A stretch of DNA of 64,000 nt from Archegozetes longisetosus. Taxonomy: Eukaryota; Arthropoda; Arachnida; Sarcoptiformes; Trhypochthoniidae. How positions within the stretch are numbered: the stretch's first letter is position 1; the number at the start of each line of letters is the position of its first letter. The DNA lies in NCBI GenBank assembly GCA_018873245.2, contig JAEMBT020000003.1, positions 5,041,843-5,105,842 on the forward strand, written 5' to 3'. A program made the position numbers and the translations under genes. The notes below the pieces were generated by a model. It was not told the origin of the DNA. It did not search any database and saw only the letters and a program-made list of their open reading frames with translations. Of this stretch, positions 37,001-49,300 are shown one piece after another.

Positions 37001-40000
37001 TTTAATAAATATTGCTATCATTTACTACATTATTGAGTTTTTATGATCCCTTTATAACAAGCTTAATTTTTTATAAACTCTAATTCAATGTATTTTTGTT
37101 TGAATATGAATGCGATTTGTTGTAAGAATATTAGAATTAATCAACGTTTATTACTAGGGGGTGTTTTATCTAAAGTATTTGTATAATTCATTAACGTACT
37201 TATGAGCATTTCAGTTCACTTATATGCTAAAACTGTTTCAATAGTCTAAATATGAGTCAATTATAGTCAAGCTTTTAATTTTGATGGGCCTTTGTTTTCA
37301 AATTGACAATTAGATTTTACTCACGACCCTAATCTAAGCTAAATCAAGAATAATGATTACAATTATACTGCGTGTATCCTCGAGTCATTTCTTTATCCAA
37401 AAAAATTGTTCAGAACTGAACTGAATTCGACATGAAGGCAGATTTGATTTTGATGAAAGAACTCATGCCGAACCAATGAAAATTGCAGTTAAGCTTCAAT
37501 TCAATTTTGATTTGGTTGTGAAATTTGATTCTTCAAAACATTTGTTCGATCGTATATTATTTCATTGAATTTATTAAGTAGATCAGTAAAGAAACTATTG
37601 TTTAAGTAGATCTTTATTTTAGTAAAGAATAGAAACATGATATACAACACTGCGATGTGAAAACTGACAAATCGATTATTCACTCCCTAATGATTCGCAT
37701 TAACAAAAAGTTATCAAATTAAGTAAAAGTCTTGTTCCACCATCTTATCAATTAGGCTCTTTGATTAAGTGTCGATTTATTTTTTTAGAAATTTGATCAT
37801 CTTATTAATGGTCAAAAGTGTTTGACGAGAAAATTTTCATATTTTAGATGGTTTTATGTTATCGTTAAATTAATGATATCTTTCAAGGATTAGTTCCAAA
37901 AGTTTTTTAGTGCTTTTTCATATTATAGTAACTCATTTTCTGTTCGTACCAAACGATCATTTAGTCTAAATTCGTAAACTTTAGTCAATATAAATGAAAA
38001 TCATAAGTTAGTCAGAATTGATTGTAATTGGTTTTAAACTTTTAGTTGATACTAGTTTAAGTTAAGTTAAGTTTTGTTTCTCATTGTTTCGAGTAATGTC
38101 TGTAATTAAGTCAAATTAGGGTAATAATCAGTAAATGACAAATACGAGTTAATTACGATTGTTGTCTAGACTTAAATATCGTCAATTGAATCTAAAAATT
38201 GAATAGATTTGCTCGAAATTTGTTAGTTTACAATTTTGATACCTTTCCGGTTTGTTTTGAAAGAGATTTTCTTTATAGAATTGACCCTCAGACAGATCAA
38301 ATAAATAATTTTCAAAAATATTTTCAAATTGTTACACATTTCATTTGAATCACAACGGATTTTATGTTGATAGAAATTTTGAATCAAGGCTTTCAGTACA
38401 TTGTGCGGGTTTGTACAAATAAGATATCCATTCTGAATAATTTCGAGAAATCAATGCCGATTCACAATAGACTAGAGTTTTTTTATTGATTTTAATATTA
38501 TGTGCTTCTGAAGAATAGAATGAACAAGCATTAGTGCCTTTACAAAACCTTGTTTCGTTGAATATTTACCGATTTGAGACATTTGCAGAGTTTTTCTTAT
38601 CATTTTGATCATATATTCATAATGTTTATGAATCAAATTTGAATTGCTCATTAATTGAGTGAAGCTTGATTTGCCGTCAGGTTTTTAACCCGTATATTTA
38701 GTGAGTTAGAAGAGTAATAATTTAGTAGACTTAACGTTCAAGTTTATGGTGATTGCGTAAATAATTTATTTTGCATTAAAACAGTTTTGAAGTGCTGATT
38801 AGATCAGCGGGTGGTGGAGTGAACGCGTTTCGTTGACATCTTTAAAGTCTCGCTAACTGTTTATAGTTTTGCTATAAATTTGAATTCTGTGGTTATTTTA
38901 CTGAAGCGCGTTCCGGGACATTAACTTCAATAAAATAGTCAAACCAATCAATAAGTCGTATAACTTTTAAGATGTCAACACAGTAAGTTTAGGTTTTATT
39001 TATATTTGAATTGAAGTTTGAATTTTATTCCTATTAGTCTTTCTACTTGTTCGCCATTACCAATAGTAGTCAGATATATAACTAAAAAATGTATTTTCAC
39101 TCAAAATTGTTACAAAATTGCTTCAAAGGCATATTAGATGAAAGTCTTATGTCGTCTGTAAACATGTAATTGACTTTGAAAAATTCAATTTTGAAATTTT
39201 AGTCAAACTTAATAAATATTTAGTTAAAGCAAAACTAAACAGAACTAAACGTAAATTGAAAGTCTGCGAAATATTGGACATATAGAAGAAGGTTAGAGCT
39301 TTTGATTTGCAATTTATCGATCTTTATTTGAACGCTAAGAACTGTGAGAATCAAGTGTTGGATTGTATCCTTCTTATTAGTAATCTTATGTTGCGTTTAA
39401 GATTCTGTTAGTTTACTTCATCTTTGCTCAGTTCTAACTTTTCTTAACATGTCGGATAAACTTTGAGCCATTGATGTCGTACTTCTACCAATAGTAGACA
39501 TTGAGTTTTGCTACAATTAATCCTAAAACTACTTTTCGTCTTAATTATTGTCATATGGAGCGAGATGTTGATTTTTTCATTAATGAACATTTAATGGCAA
39601 TTAATTAGATTAAATCATTTTTAAATTAAACAGTCGATCTTTCCTTAATTACTGCTCTTTTGAATAATGTAAAATCAATCTCACATTCTTCTTCTCAATA
39701 TACGTTTAGTTTTGCTTTTGTCAGTTTCAGCTAATAAGTCGCTTACTCTATGGTTAATGAGATATTTCTTTCTCATATTCATCTCATATAACTATTTGAG
39801 TGTCTTAAGGGAATCGAAAAACACACTGAATCAAAATGAACTTTTGCTTTTGTTATTCAAAACTATTGTTCAATTGATCCATGAGCTTATGATAATTAAT
39901 GAAAGAATTAGCCCTTGAGAGTAAAATATTAAACTTTATGAAAGCATAGATTCTTTTGTGTTTAATTCAAGAATCTGTTTGGTATTTCTTTGTTTGATTT

Positions 40001-43000
40001 TGTATTTAAAGTTTATAAAAGTTTATTGACTTTTAGGTCGAATTACGTGATCTAAGATTGCAAAAAAATTTGTTGAAGCGAATACGAAAGGGTGTATTCT
40101 ATTCATTGCCTAATTTGCAAGAATTAGATTTGCAAATGAATCGCATTGAGCTAATAGAGAGTTTGGAAAGTTTAGCTAATTTGCAGCATTTGAATATCCA
40201 GGGAAACAGACTGATAGAGATCGGAGATGTTCTCAGTAAATATCCGTCCAGTTTGAGATTTTTGCAGCTCAGTCACAACCAAATATTGACTGTACATAAC
40301 GAAAGCCTGAGAGGCCAGAACCAAATCGAAGTTCTTTGGCTTAATTATAATAAATTGCATCGTTTAACGCGCAACATCTTTCGCGATCTAACTGAACTAC
40401 AAAAGATATATCTTGATCACAATCAAATCACAGTCATAGAGGATTTCACGTTTTCATCGCTTAAAAATTTGATTTATCTTAATTTAGAATATAATAATTT
40501 AAACCATTTGAGCGCTCATACGTTTGAAGGCGCTGTCAATCTAGTCGAATTACGTTTATGCGGCTCTAACATCATGGACATTGAGCCCAATGCGTTTCAA
40601 TCTATGAAAATGCTCAAAACCTTAGATCTTTCCCACAATCAAATATATGTCATACGAAAATATATGTTTGCCGGAGATCTGCCAATTGAGGAACTCAAAC
40701 TCTCCAATATCATGGCTGATGAAATCGAACCGAATTCCTTTATGGATCTGAGTTCTCTTCGATCTCTTGATGTTAGTTCTAATAACTTGAGTAAAGGCAA
40801 AATTGATTTCTTATTCTTGCCTAAAGTCAAGTATTTAGACATGTCGGGTAACAACTTAACTGGTCATTTGTTAGACGACAAGCTTTTCTATGCACTGTCA
40901 GAATTAGAATATCTGGATCTATCAAACACCTATTTGAATATGAATCAAACTAACAAACTGTTCGAGCCTTTAGAAAACGTTCGAGTCTTGAAATTGCAGA
41001 GCAATGCTATTGGCTCTCTAACAAGTTCAAGCTTTCATTCTTCAAGTATGAGTCGTGTTAAAGAGCTCTACTTGGATAACAATCAACTCGATATTATACC
41101 AGAACCAGATGTTCTTGAAATGATGCCCATCTTAGAAATATTATCACTTTCTAAAAATCGCATAAAACACATACAAAGAGCTGCTTTGAAGAATTGCACT
41201 CGAATCAAAAAGCTTAACATTAGTAGCAATAGTGTCAGTGTTTTGGACTCGACTGCTTTCGATAAGTTGTCGTCTTTGCAACAGTTGGATCTGTCAAACA
41301 ATGTGATTCGTTCCATTTCTACCGGAGTTTTCGACAATATTGACACTTTAGAGAGTATTAACTTAGATAGTAATTGGCTTCAAAGTATTCCCAATAATTT
41401 GATGCTAACTGCGTTACCAAAAATGAAAACTTTAACTCTTAATAAAAACCCGATTTTGAGGATAAGGGAAGATTTGAGTATTATTGGAGGATTTCCTGCT
41501 CTCCAGAAACTAAGCATCAACGAAGGAAATGTTTCAATCATCGCTTCTCACGACTTTTTCGGCTTTCCTAACCTAAAGATACTTTGGCTGAGAAATAATC
41601 AAATCCAAAAGATATCGCCCTCAGCTTTCAGGCCCTTGCAAAAGCTATGGGATCTCGATTTGTCTTCAAATCAGCTCGATATACTTCCAGAAGAACGATT
41701 GAGTGGTTTAGTCAATCTGAAAATACTAAATTTGACACAAAACAATCTCTTTGAATTACCTCATTTCAGCTCAGACTTGCAATCTTTAGAACAACTCGAT
41801 GTTTCCTTTAATAGACTCACTCGAGTCAATTCATTCGGTCATTTAGCAGAAAGCGTCAAATATATATCACTTCGTCATAATATGATTGGCTGGATCGCTA
41901 ATAATGCCTTTCAAAATATGACTTCTCTCGTCAAAATTGATTTAAGACAAAACTTTTTGACCCATCTCAGCGATAGTATATTTGAAATCATTGAGGTCCG
42001 CTTAGAGACCCTTATGCTATCAGGTAATTATCTATTCTATTTAACTCTTTAATTATCCTCCACAGCCTCTTAGTCTACAGTCATATTAGGCTAAGATTAT
42101 TAACTCGATTCCTATCAATCACTTAATACCTTTGGGTCTGATTATCAATTTCAGGTAATCCTTTTCATTGCGACTGCAGATTATTGTCAATTTATGAATG
42201 GCTCGAAACCCATTCACGTTTGTTAGCAGTAAATGATAGGGAAGAGATGATATGTGTTCAGCCCGAAAAGCTTAAAGACAGTTCGATCTTGAATTTACAT
42301 CCCGTCGATTTCTGCCCAGTTCCCCTCATTTCTCTAATGGAGATTAGCAAACTTGAGTCTACTCAAGTTTCCATACGATGGGAGGTTCAGAATGACACGT
42401 TAGTGGGTGGCTTCACATTAGAGTATCACTTAACTAGTGATAGAACACCGCCGCTTACACAAAAATTCCTGAGTCCCTTTGAACGACATTCGCTGATAAC
42501 TAACTTGATGCCAGAAAATTGGTACACCGTCTGTATTCAGGCTAACGGAAAATATCTTAGGACTGAAACCAATAAACCTACACCTTATGTGATCGATCAT
42601 CAGAAAAATTTTGCAGAATATGTTACAAGTAATAGAAAGTGTTCTCAAGTAAGTAATCGATCTGATGACATGAAAATAACCAACTGCTTTTAATATCCTA
42701 ATAGAGTAGGTTCTCAAACTGGTTCTACAAAATGGCCAAAACAGCGTATTTATGCGTCAACTGTACTGACCTTAACGCTGTTTTGTAGGTTATGGTCGAT
42801 AAAAACAGTTTGAGAACCTATAAAACGAGATACCTTTTGAGAAAGCCTATAATAGCCTCTATTTGATTAGGTGGAGAGCAGTGCTTTTACAAGTTTATTA
42901 AACAGATTTGCATTTTGTACGACAGGTCCGCACATTGTCTCATAGTGAAAAAACTCCTCTATCACTTTCCACACTCGGCATAATAGTTGGTCTTGTTTTC

Positions 43001-43150
43001 TTTCTTGTCTTAATCTTCACTTTATGTGTTCTGTTCGCTGCATATAAATTTCGCGCTAGAAGACGACGCCCTTTGAAAAACGATGTCCCTGAAGAATATA
43101 TTACTTACCGACACTTCTCTTTACCATCATCTGAGAATGTTTATTCTTGA
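33979..43150 (+). CDS. Chaoptin/artichoke-like LRR single-pass membrane protein
   Basis: A large cell-surface leucine-rich-repeat protein, probably for adhesion or matrix contact. Four coding exons join in frame: 33979-35346, 40037-42023, 42155-42648, 42926-43150 (1,357 residues). A signal peptide fits residues 13-32 (MIWRLALLFESLLVHLTLSS), favouring ATG 34,015 as the true start. An N-terminal cap has Cys57, 66, 68 and 79. Dozens of LRRs (LxxLxLxxNxL) follow from about residue 100 to 1,118. A C-terminal LRR cap GNPFHCDC has Cys1124, 1126, 1152 and 1172. Next come a fibronectin-III-like module (about 1,175-1,265), a membrane helix (about 1,300-1,322) and a basic tail KFRARRRRPLKN ending in VYS. 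Array length resembles insect chaoptin and Artichoke, but chaoptin is lipid-anchored and Artichoke is described as matrix-secreted, so no symbol is given. Intron 1 is 4.7 kb. A strong pyrimidine-tract acceptor just before the start (33,961) implies an upstream 5' UTR exon. Confidence 0.93.
35347..40036 (+). other. Long intron 1 of the LRR gene
   Basis: About 4.7 kb from the donor GTATGA to the acceptor CTTTTAG. It is very AT-rich; no exon in phase 0 that extends the LRR array was found, and no gene on either strand. An alternative exon cannot be excluded. Confidence 0.75.
42707..42820. mobile_element. Hairpin MITE, hAT-like, in LRR gene intron 3
   Basis: TAGGTTCTCAAACTG at 42,707-42,721 is exactly repeated in inverse at 42,806-42,820. 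Nested inside are inverted AAAACAGCGT/ACGCTGTTTT arms. The G-G-T-T-C-T-C-A-A-A-C terminus is typical of hAT-type non-autonomous elements. It accounts for over a third of the 277-base intron. No clean 8-bp target duplication was identified. Confidence 0.7.
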
Positions 43151-43366
43151 ATTGCAACTCTTCAGCTCTTGGCTTAAGTGCCGTCAAAATAACTATACTT
43201 ATGATATGTTACGATAACAAAGCCTAATGATCTGATGTTTTCCGCGTTCACTTTCTCTATTACGAACAATACCTATTTAAAGACGACTAACATTCAAATA
43301 GTAAGTCCTCCAAACGCTCATTCTTAATGCTAATGTCATTTCGTGTTCAATGTTTTCTCTTTTCTA

Positions 43367-43372
43367 AATAAA
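43367..43372 (+). terminator. Poly(A) signal of the LRR gene
   Basis: AATAAA about 215 bases after the stop at 43,150, followed by TGTCTTGC and T-rich sequence. It is the best candidate 3' end signal. Confidence 0.6.
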
Positions 43373-43379
43373 TGTCTTG

Positions 43380-46300
43380 CAAACTACATGCTTTCTATCA
43401 CAGAAATCTAGCGATTTTTCAATTGGATATCGTTATGAAAATTATTTATTTTGAAATATTTAGGTCCATTTTTTAAACATTTATTCTCGATTTATATAAA
43501 TTGATTTTGCATTTGTTCCTGCTCTAGATCCAATAATTATATTCTCTCAAAACGACTCTACATTTTGTATGAGACGGAAAAGAAAATTCAAGAATCAGTT
43601 GTCGTTAGTGTTCAGATTTTTGGGATTTTTCAAGAAATCGATGCCTCATATCATATAATAATATCATAACCTTTTGTCACAGAAACATCGCAACTTTGCA
43701 AGATTACTATTGTTTGCATAGAAAATATGACAGAAATAAACAGATATGATGTTAAAAGTAAATTTTATAGTTTTTTAAAACTTATTTTATCTTACATTTT
43801 GGTCTGTTTGCCCAACAAATCTCATTGAGAATATTCTCGTGTGCGTTCAATCGATTTGAACCGCTATCGCCTGAACAGTCCCCTCAGTCCTCAAATCATA
43901 CTTTCTGGCAAAACAATTGATTGTATTTGTGCTTTATAAACAACTTTAAAATAATGATCCATTCAGTTTGCATCATTCATATGTTATTTATTGTTATTGT
44001 AGTATTTTGTCAATATTTTCAAACTTTTACGCATTAATTAAACCAAAATCAAATGCTAGTGATTTATAGCTTTCCTCCAAACTATAACTTAAACTACGGA
44101 AACATTTTTAGCTCAAATTCTAAGAGTGATTTTGAGTAATGATTTGATTTGATTTTTGATCAGAAAACTGACTTTCAGTCTATATTGTTGGAAATAGTTT
44201 CTTCTATTTAATTTGTTATTTTGTTGTTTGAATTTTTACTCGCATTTGTTCGAACAAAAATGGCTATGATTTAAAGTTAGCCAAAGATATTCTTATTTGA
44301 GTCTGTGTGAGATATTGATCAAAAGTTTTATCAATATTTGTGTCTACTATAGAATGTAAAATGGGTTCAGTCAAAAATGGATCATTATATTGAGCATATC
44401 TGAACCCGTTTTTCAGTCACTGAATCAATCGATTCCCTTAAATTACCTTCACTTAAGTTGAAAACATTTGGTCCAAACAGTTCCACTATTAATAGCAGAA
44501 AGTTTTAGTTTTACTTTTATCTCATGATTTTCAAATCTATGTTTTGCAATGCAAACCAAACCTATCAGAAAAGACTTCAGATCAAAGTGTAAAATAACAC
44601 CAGAGTTAGAGCCCTGAGAAAAGACAAACTTGTATTGAGTATGAGATACTCTTCGCTATAGTAGCGAATACTTTATACCAAATGTATAGCCAACTGCTCA
44701 ATGTATAGGAGAAGTGATCAATAAATGCACAAAAGCTTTTCATATAGATTTTTGTACCACTATTTCTCAAGTAGAACATGTGACAATTCATACAGTATTT
44801 CTATTTCTCTGCCGCAAAATGTAAGTCGATTATTGTCAAAAGAGATACCAATACTGTATGTTATTCGATATGATACCTAACTCACCATTTTTTATGCAAA
44901 CAAATTCTAAACTAATATCAAATCTATTCTACCAAAACGGTCTGAACGTTTTTTATACTCCAATTCGTAATTTGGAGTCCACACTACAGTCATAAGAATG
45001 AGTTTGAAGTTTTAAGAGAAATATACGCTAAAAATGTTTATACTATAAAACGGAGTTATATTTTATTCATACATTCCTTTCAGATTTCTATTATATGTAG
45101 AGTAATGACAGTGTATTATGTAATATGTATGATGCAAATGTAAAACTGTCCAATTGTTCTTATTCTAAATGATCACCATATACCCAACACTTTTCTACTT
45201 CACTTCATTTAACTCCTATTCCCAAATTAGTTAAAACTATCATTAATTATCTCAGCCATAGTGAATGAGAGTGACAGTAATGAGACTCGCATTCATTCTC
45301 CCCAATAGTAGTAATCTGTTTAGAGAAGTATAAACTGCTTTCAGGCTAATTGTGTCCAATACTTATGAGTGGCTAAACTTTGTTTAAATTTGAATCTTAT
45401 TTAGCAATTAGGAAACTCCTCTATTTTCATCATGTCTTTTATTATTCAAACCTTATATTATGTGATTTGATCTGTAAATAATGTAAAGCGTGTACTCTTT
45501 CGATTTGGATAAATATGTAAATAAACGATAACTGAAAATATACCAAAACTAAAGTTAACATATTATTATCATTTTTCATATTATAATGTAGAGTCCAATG
45601 TGATTTTGCAACGCTATAATTGTTTGTCATATGTTTTATTTTGTATAAATGTAATAAAGAGATGATAATATTGAACATGATGATTCAATTACTTCAACTC
45701 ATATCCATAAACACTAGTGTTGCAAGTGATGAATAATTTGAGCTGAGTCCAGCGCTCAGAGCTATGTTATAACAATAAGTCTAACATAACAAACTCACAA
45801 TTGTTTCGTTAAGCAATAATCAATACTTTTCTATGTTTGCTACCAATTTTTCATAGGAGACACAATTTTTGTATTCAATTTTGAACAGTTTAGAATTGGG
45901 ATGAAGAGTCTTAGTGTGGTGTCGTTTGCGCGAAACAATTTAAATGCGCTTCTGTGATAACAGTGAAAAACTATATATTTTAGTGGAATAGCAGAATATT
46001 TATTGGCCAACGGAATGGACAGTAGAGACACTGTAATCCTAGTTCAATATAATCCCTCTTTGGGGTACTTTCTTCTCAAATAAAAATTGTTAGATTTGTG
46101 TTAGTATTTTACCATTTTATTTGTGAGTATCAGTTAGAATGTCACAGAGAGTCCAGTGATTTATTCACACAATTTGCTCTAAAAACGCTGCTTTGGCTAT
46201 AAGTTTACAATGGCTTTAACTGCTTCAAATGCTTTTGTACTCCATGGCTGAAGCATAAACGTTGATAACTTATAGAAGAAGCATAATACAATCTCTTCTC

Positions 46301-49300
46301 TTATATATTTTGCTCAACAAATCATTACTCTTTTGACAAACGCTCCTTTAGAACAAACCTTAGACTTCAGCTAACGCTCAAGTACACCATTGTTTAGCTA
46401 ACTATAAATGAAGCACTAATTTATGTATGAATTTGCAATCACAGAATCGTTGCCCGTAAATAACTAAAAATTGTTGATTCATCGAATTACTGTTTGCTTT
46501 GAGATGAGACAATGTGTTACATCTATTTAACGGATAGTGAGACGCCGAACGTGACACGATTCCTAAATCAAGAATTTGTGATTACAATTCTCTTCCGACA
46601 AATCTTCTTTCCCTCTACTAAATGTTTGCCAAATCAATATCTCTATACTTTTTGTTCAACTAAGCTCTGATCATATGTCAAAGCTATGATTTATGCATAC
46701 GTTTGGGTAATTAAATTGATTGAAATATTTTTCACGTTCAATCGCGTTTAGATAAGAGTCGAAAATATTTACGACTTCATTATAATAGATTTATGCGCTT
46801 TTTATTCTTGTTTCTTATTTCACCCAAAAAAGTCAAATCTCTGGTTATAAATGATCTTATTGTTGAGCTAAAAGAGTTAAATAACTTTTTTTGTCAGTGA
46901 TATATAGGGGTTATGGCATCAGGGATTATGGCATTTGGGATGAAACTGTTTTTGTGATAGCAGTGACGAATCGAAATCGCTCCTAATCTCAAACCAATGA
47001 CTTATACAATCTCACGAGCAGCTGCTCTTTCAGTCCGTCTTTAAGGGTCTTCAGCATCTATATATTCAATACTTCTAAGTTTTAATGACAACCAAAAATG
47101 TTAACACTTTTGTTCTAATAGTTTTTCACTATTAATCAAAGTTGTTGTCACTTCCAAAATGATTAGATTAAATCTTGTAAACAGCTATTGATTGAGTCAA
47201 CCAAAATGAGCTAATTCTTTAGGGAATCATTTTTGGTAAAATTTATATTGGAGATGATTGTTTTTCTTTCCTTCTTTCCCCATTTTTCTCTATTTTTAAT
47301 CAATGTCTGAAAATGTTAGATTTGAAAACAAGCTCGAATCACATTTGAATGACTTTCAATCACTTTGAATTCCATCTGGAATTGAACTAATTGTCTAACT
47401 CGTAATGACTGAAGCCATAAATATCAGGCTGAGGGAATTAGTAACGGCTACGAACTCGACTTCAGTTCATCCTTAAATTTGTCAGCTTTTATTAAAGTCA
47501 TATTTCATGAGTACGTGTTTCATACCTTTAATTTTGTTGGATTATACTGAGATAAGTTATGAATATGTTATTACAGTTTGATTAATTTCGAGTCAGTCAT
47601 AGGATGTTGTGCTATATCATCACTCTTTACGCTACAATTTCTTATACAGTAGTCATGTTTCCATCAATCACTACAGTTTATCCCACTTAAAGTCTTCCTT
47701 TACTATTGCCAAATCAATGAACTGAAATTTTCAGTTGATTCACAAGGCCTGAGATAGCGTACACTTTGATCAGTCGATCATGAATATTCCTCAATCGCTA
47801 CGTTTCAAAAGTTGACGTTTTTATTATTGTTCCAGCCTTTTATGGTCTTATTTGTAGAATCAGATAAAATCTCATTGCGTGCGAAATTCTAACTATCAGT
47901 TATCTTAATAAAATGCTTTATTTTTCAAACAATATTCTTAACCTTTTTACTAGATTCCAGTGGCGCCGCTCTCAACTGAGGCCTTAATTCAGAAATGTCA
48001 CAATAGATTGAGTCAATAATTTTAATTTAAATATCACTTTATTTGTAGCTTTATTTTACGTCTTTATCTCTCTCTTAGGAATATAGTTGAAGTTTTTTGA
48101 ACGATCAAAATTTGAGAAATTTAAAATTTGCGAATAAAAAACGGCAATTTTGAAAATTGTTGACAAGGTTATAGCCCTCTCTGGCCTCTATGTATAAGTG
48201 AAATAGCTTTATATTTAGAGTAAACAATTTAAGTTACTATCAGACACTTCATCTATAGGTCATTACTCATTTTGTAAAAAACAAACACTCTTTTAATTAA
48301 CTAAACTTATATTTACTGTTTAGCTTAATTTGAATATTTTCACTTTTTGTTCTACATTTTACACTAATTACTGCTATTATTTTATTAGACAACGAATATT
48401 ACTCGCAACAACTTGTTACCCGTTTTAGATGCAAATTGTAAATCAAATTTGCATAATCTCTTATGTAAAGTGTATTTCTTGCAAACTTAGGCCTATCACA
48501 GCACTCCTACTTCCATAAGTGATTCTCTTTAGTATATGCTAATAGCATTGTCTCATAATAGTACTACAAATCACTTTTCAATAGTTTGTAACTCATCAAA
48601 GCAAAATAAAACACATTTTACTACCAATCATGAACAATCAGTATCTTTAAATTCATGGCTCAGTCATGTAAACCACAGAATGATTATATTTTTTAGGGTA
48701 ATCTTCATATTTGACCGCAGAAGTCAATAATGATCAATATTTTAAACTTGATTAGTTTAAGGTAATGTTTAGTAAAATGATTCAAAATCAAGTATTCATA
48801 TAAGCTAACGCTCAAACAAAGACCTAAACTTGATTCTGTTTTGAACAACCGATCGAATTATTGATTTTAAAGTTTTATTTTTCAGTCAAAACACGAGAGG
48901 CTTAAAACTCATATTAATCGAGAACTGCGAATAATGATGACTTAAGCACTTTAATATCACAGTAATATTATCGTGAAATAAGTTTCAAAATTATATTATT
49001 TAATCAAAATACTTGCCATATGGCTCATAGAGGTGGAGATATACTGATTAAAAATTGTTGTTTGCTCTATCATATATTGAAAATTTTCACTGCAATAGTG
49101 GTCTTCATAAGAGGGGTGAATGGTTATATGCCTTCTGGTCGAAAAGTTTGCATAATTCTAGCAATTGACCATTTATGATCCATACACTACTCATTCAATG
49201 TTAGTACTTGATTTCAAAATATCGATTTTGTCACTCGTTTTAGGAATTCATAAATAAATGCAATTGGATCTGAAATAGTTTAGATGAAACATGGTCAGAA

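Noticed and set aside
40172..41346. Minus-strand open frames inside the LRR gene
   Set aside because: Shadows of the LRR coding exon, whose repeat pattern is unmistakable on the plus strand.
46905..46945. Loose repeat of the GGTTATGGCAT type
   Set aside because: Only two imperfect units; too little to call a tandem repeat with meaning.
47961..47967. TGGCGCC resembling a tRNA primer-binding site of an LTR element
   Set aside because: The following bases do not continue a tRNA 3' end, and there is no LTR pair or pol sequence nearby.
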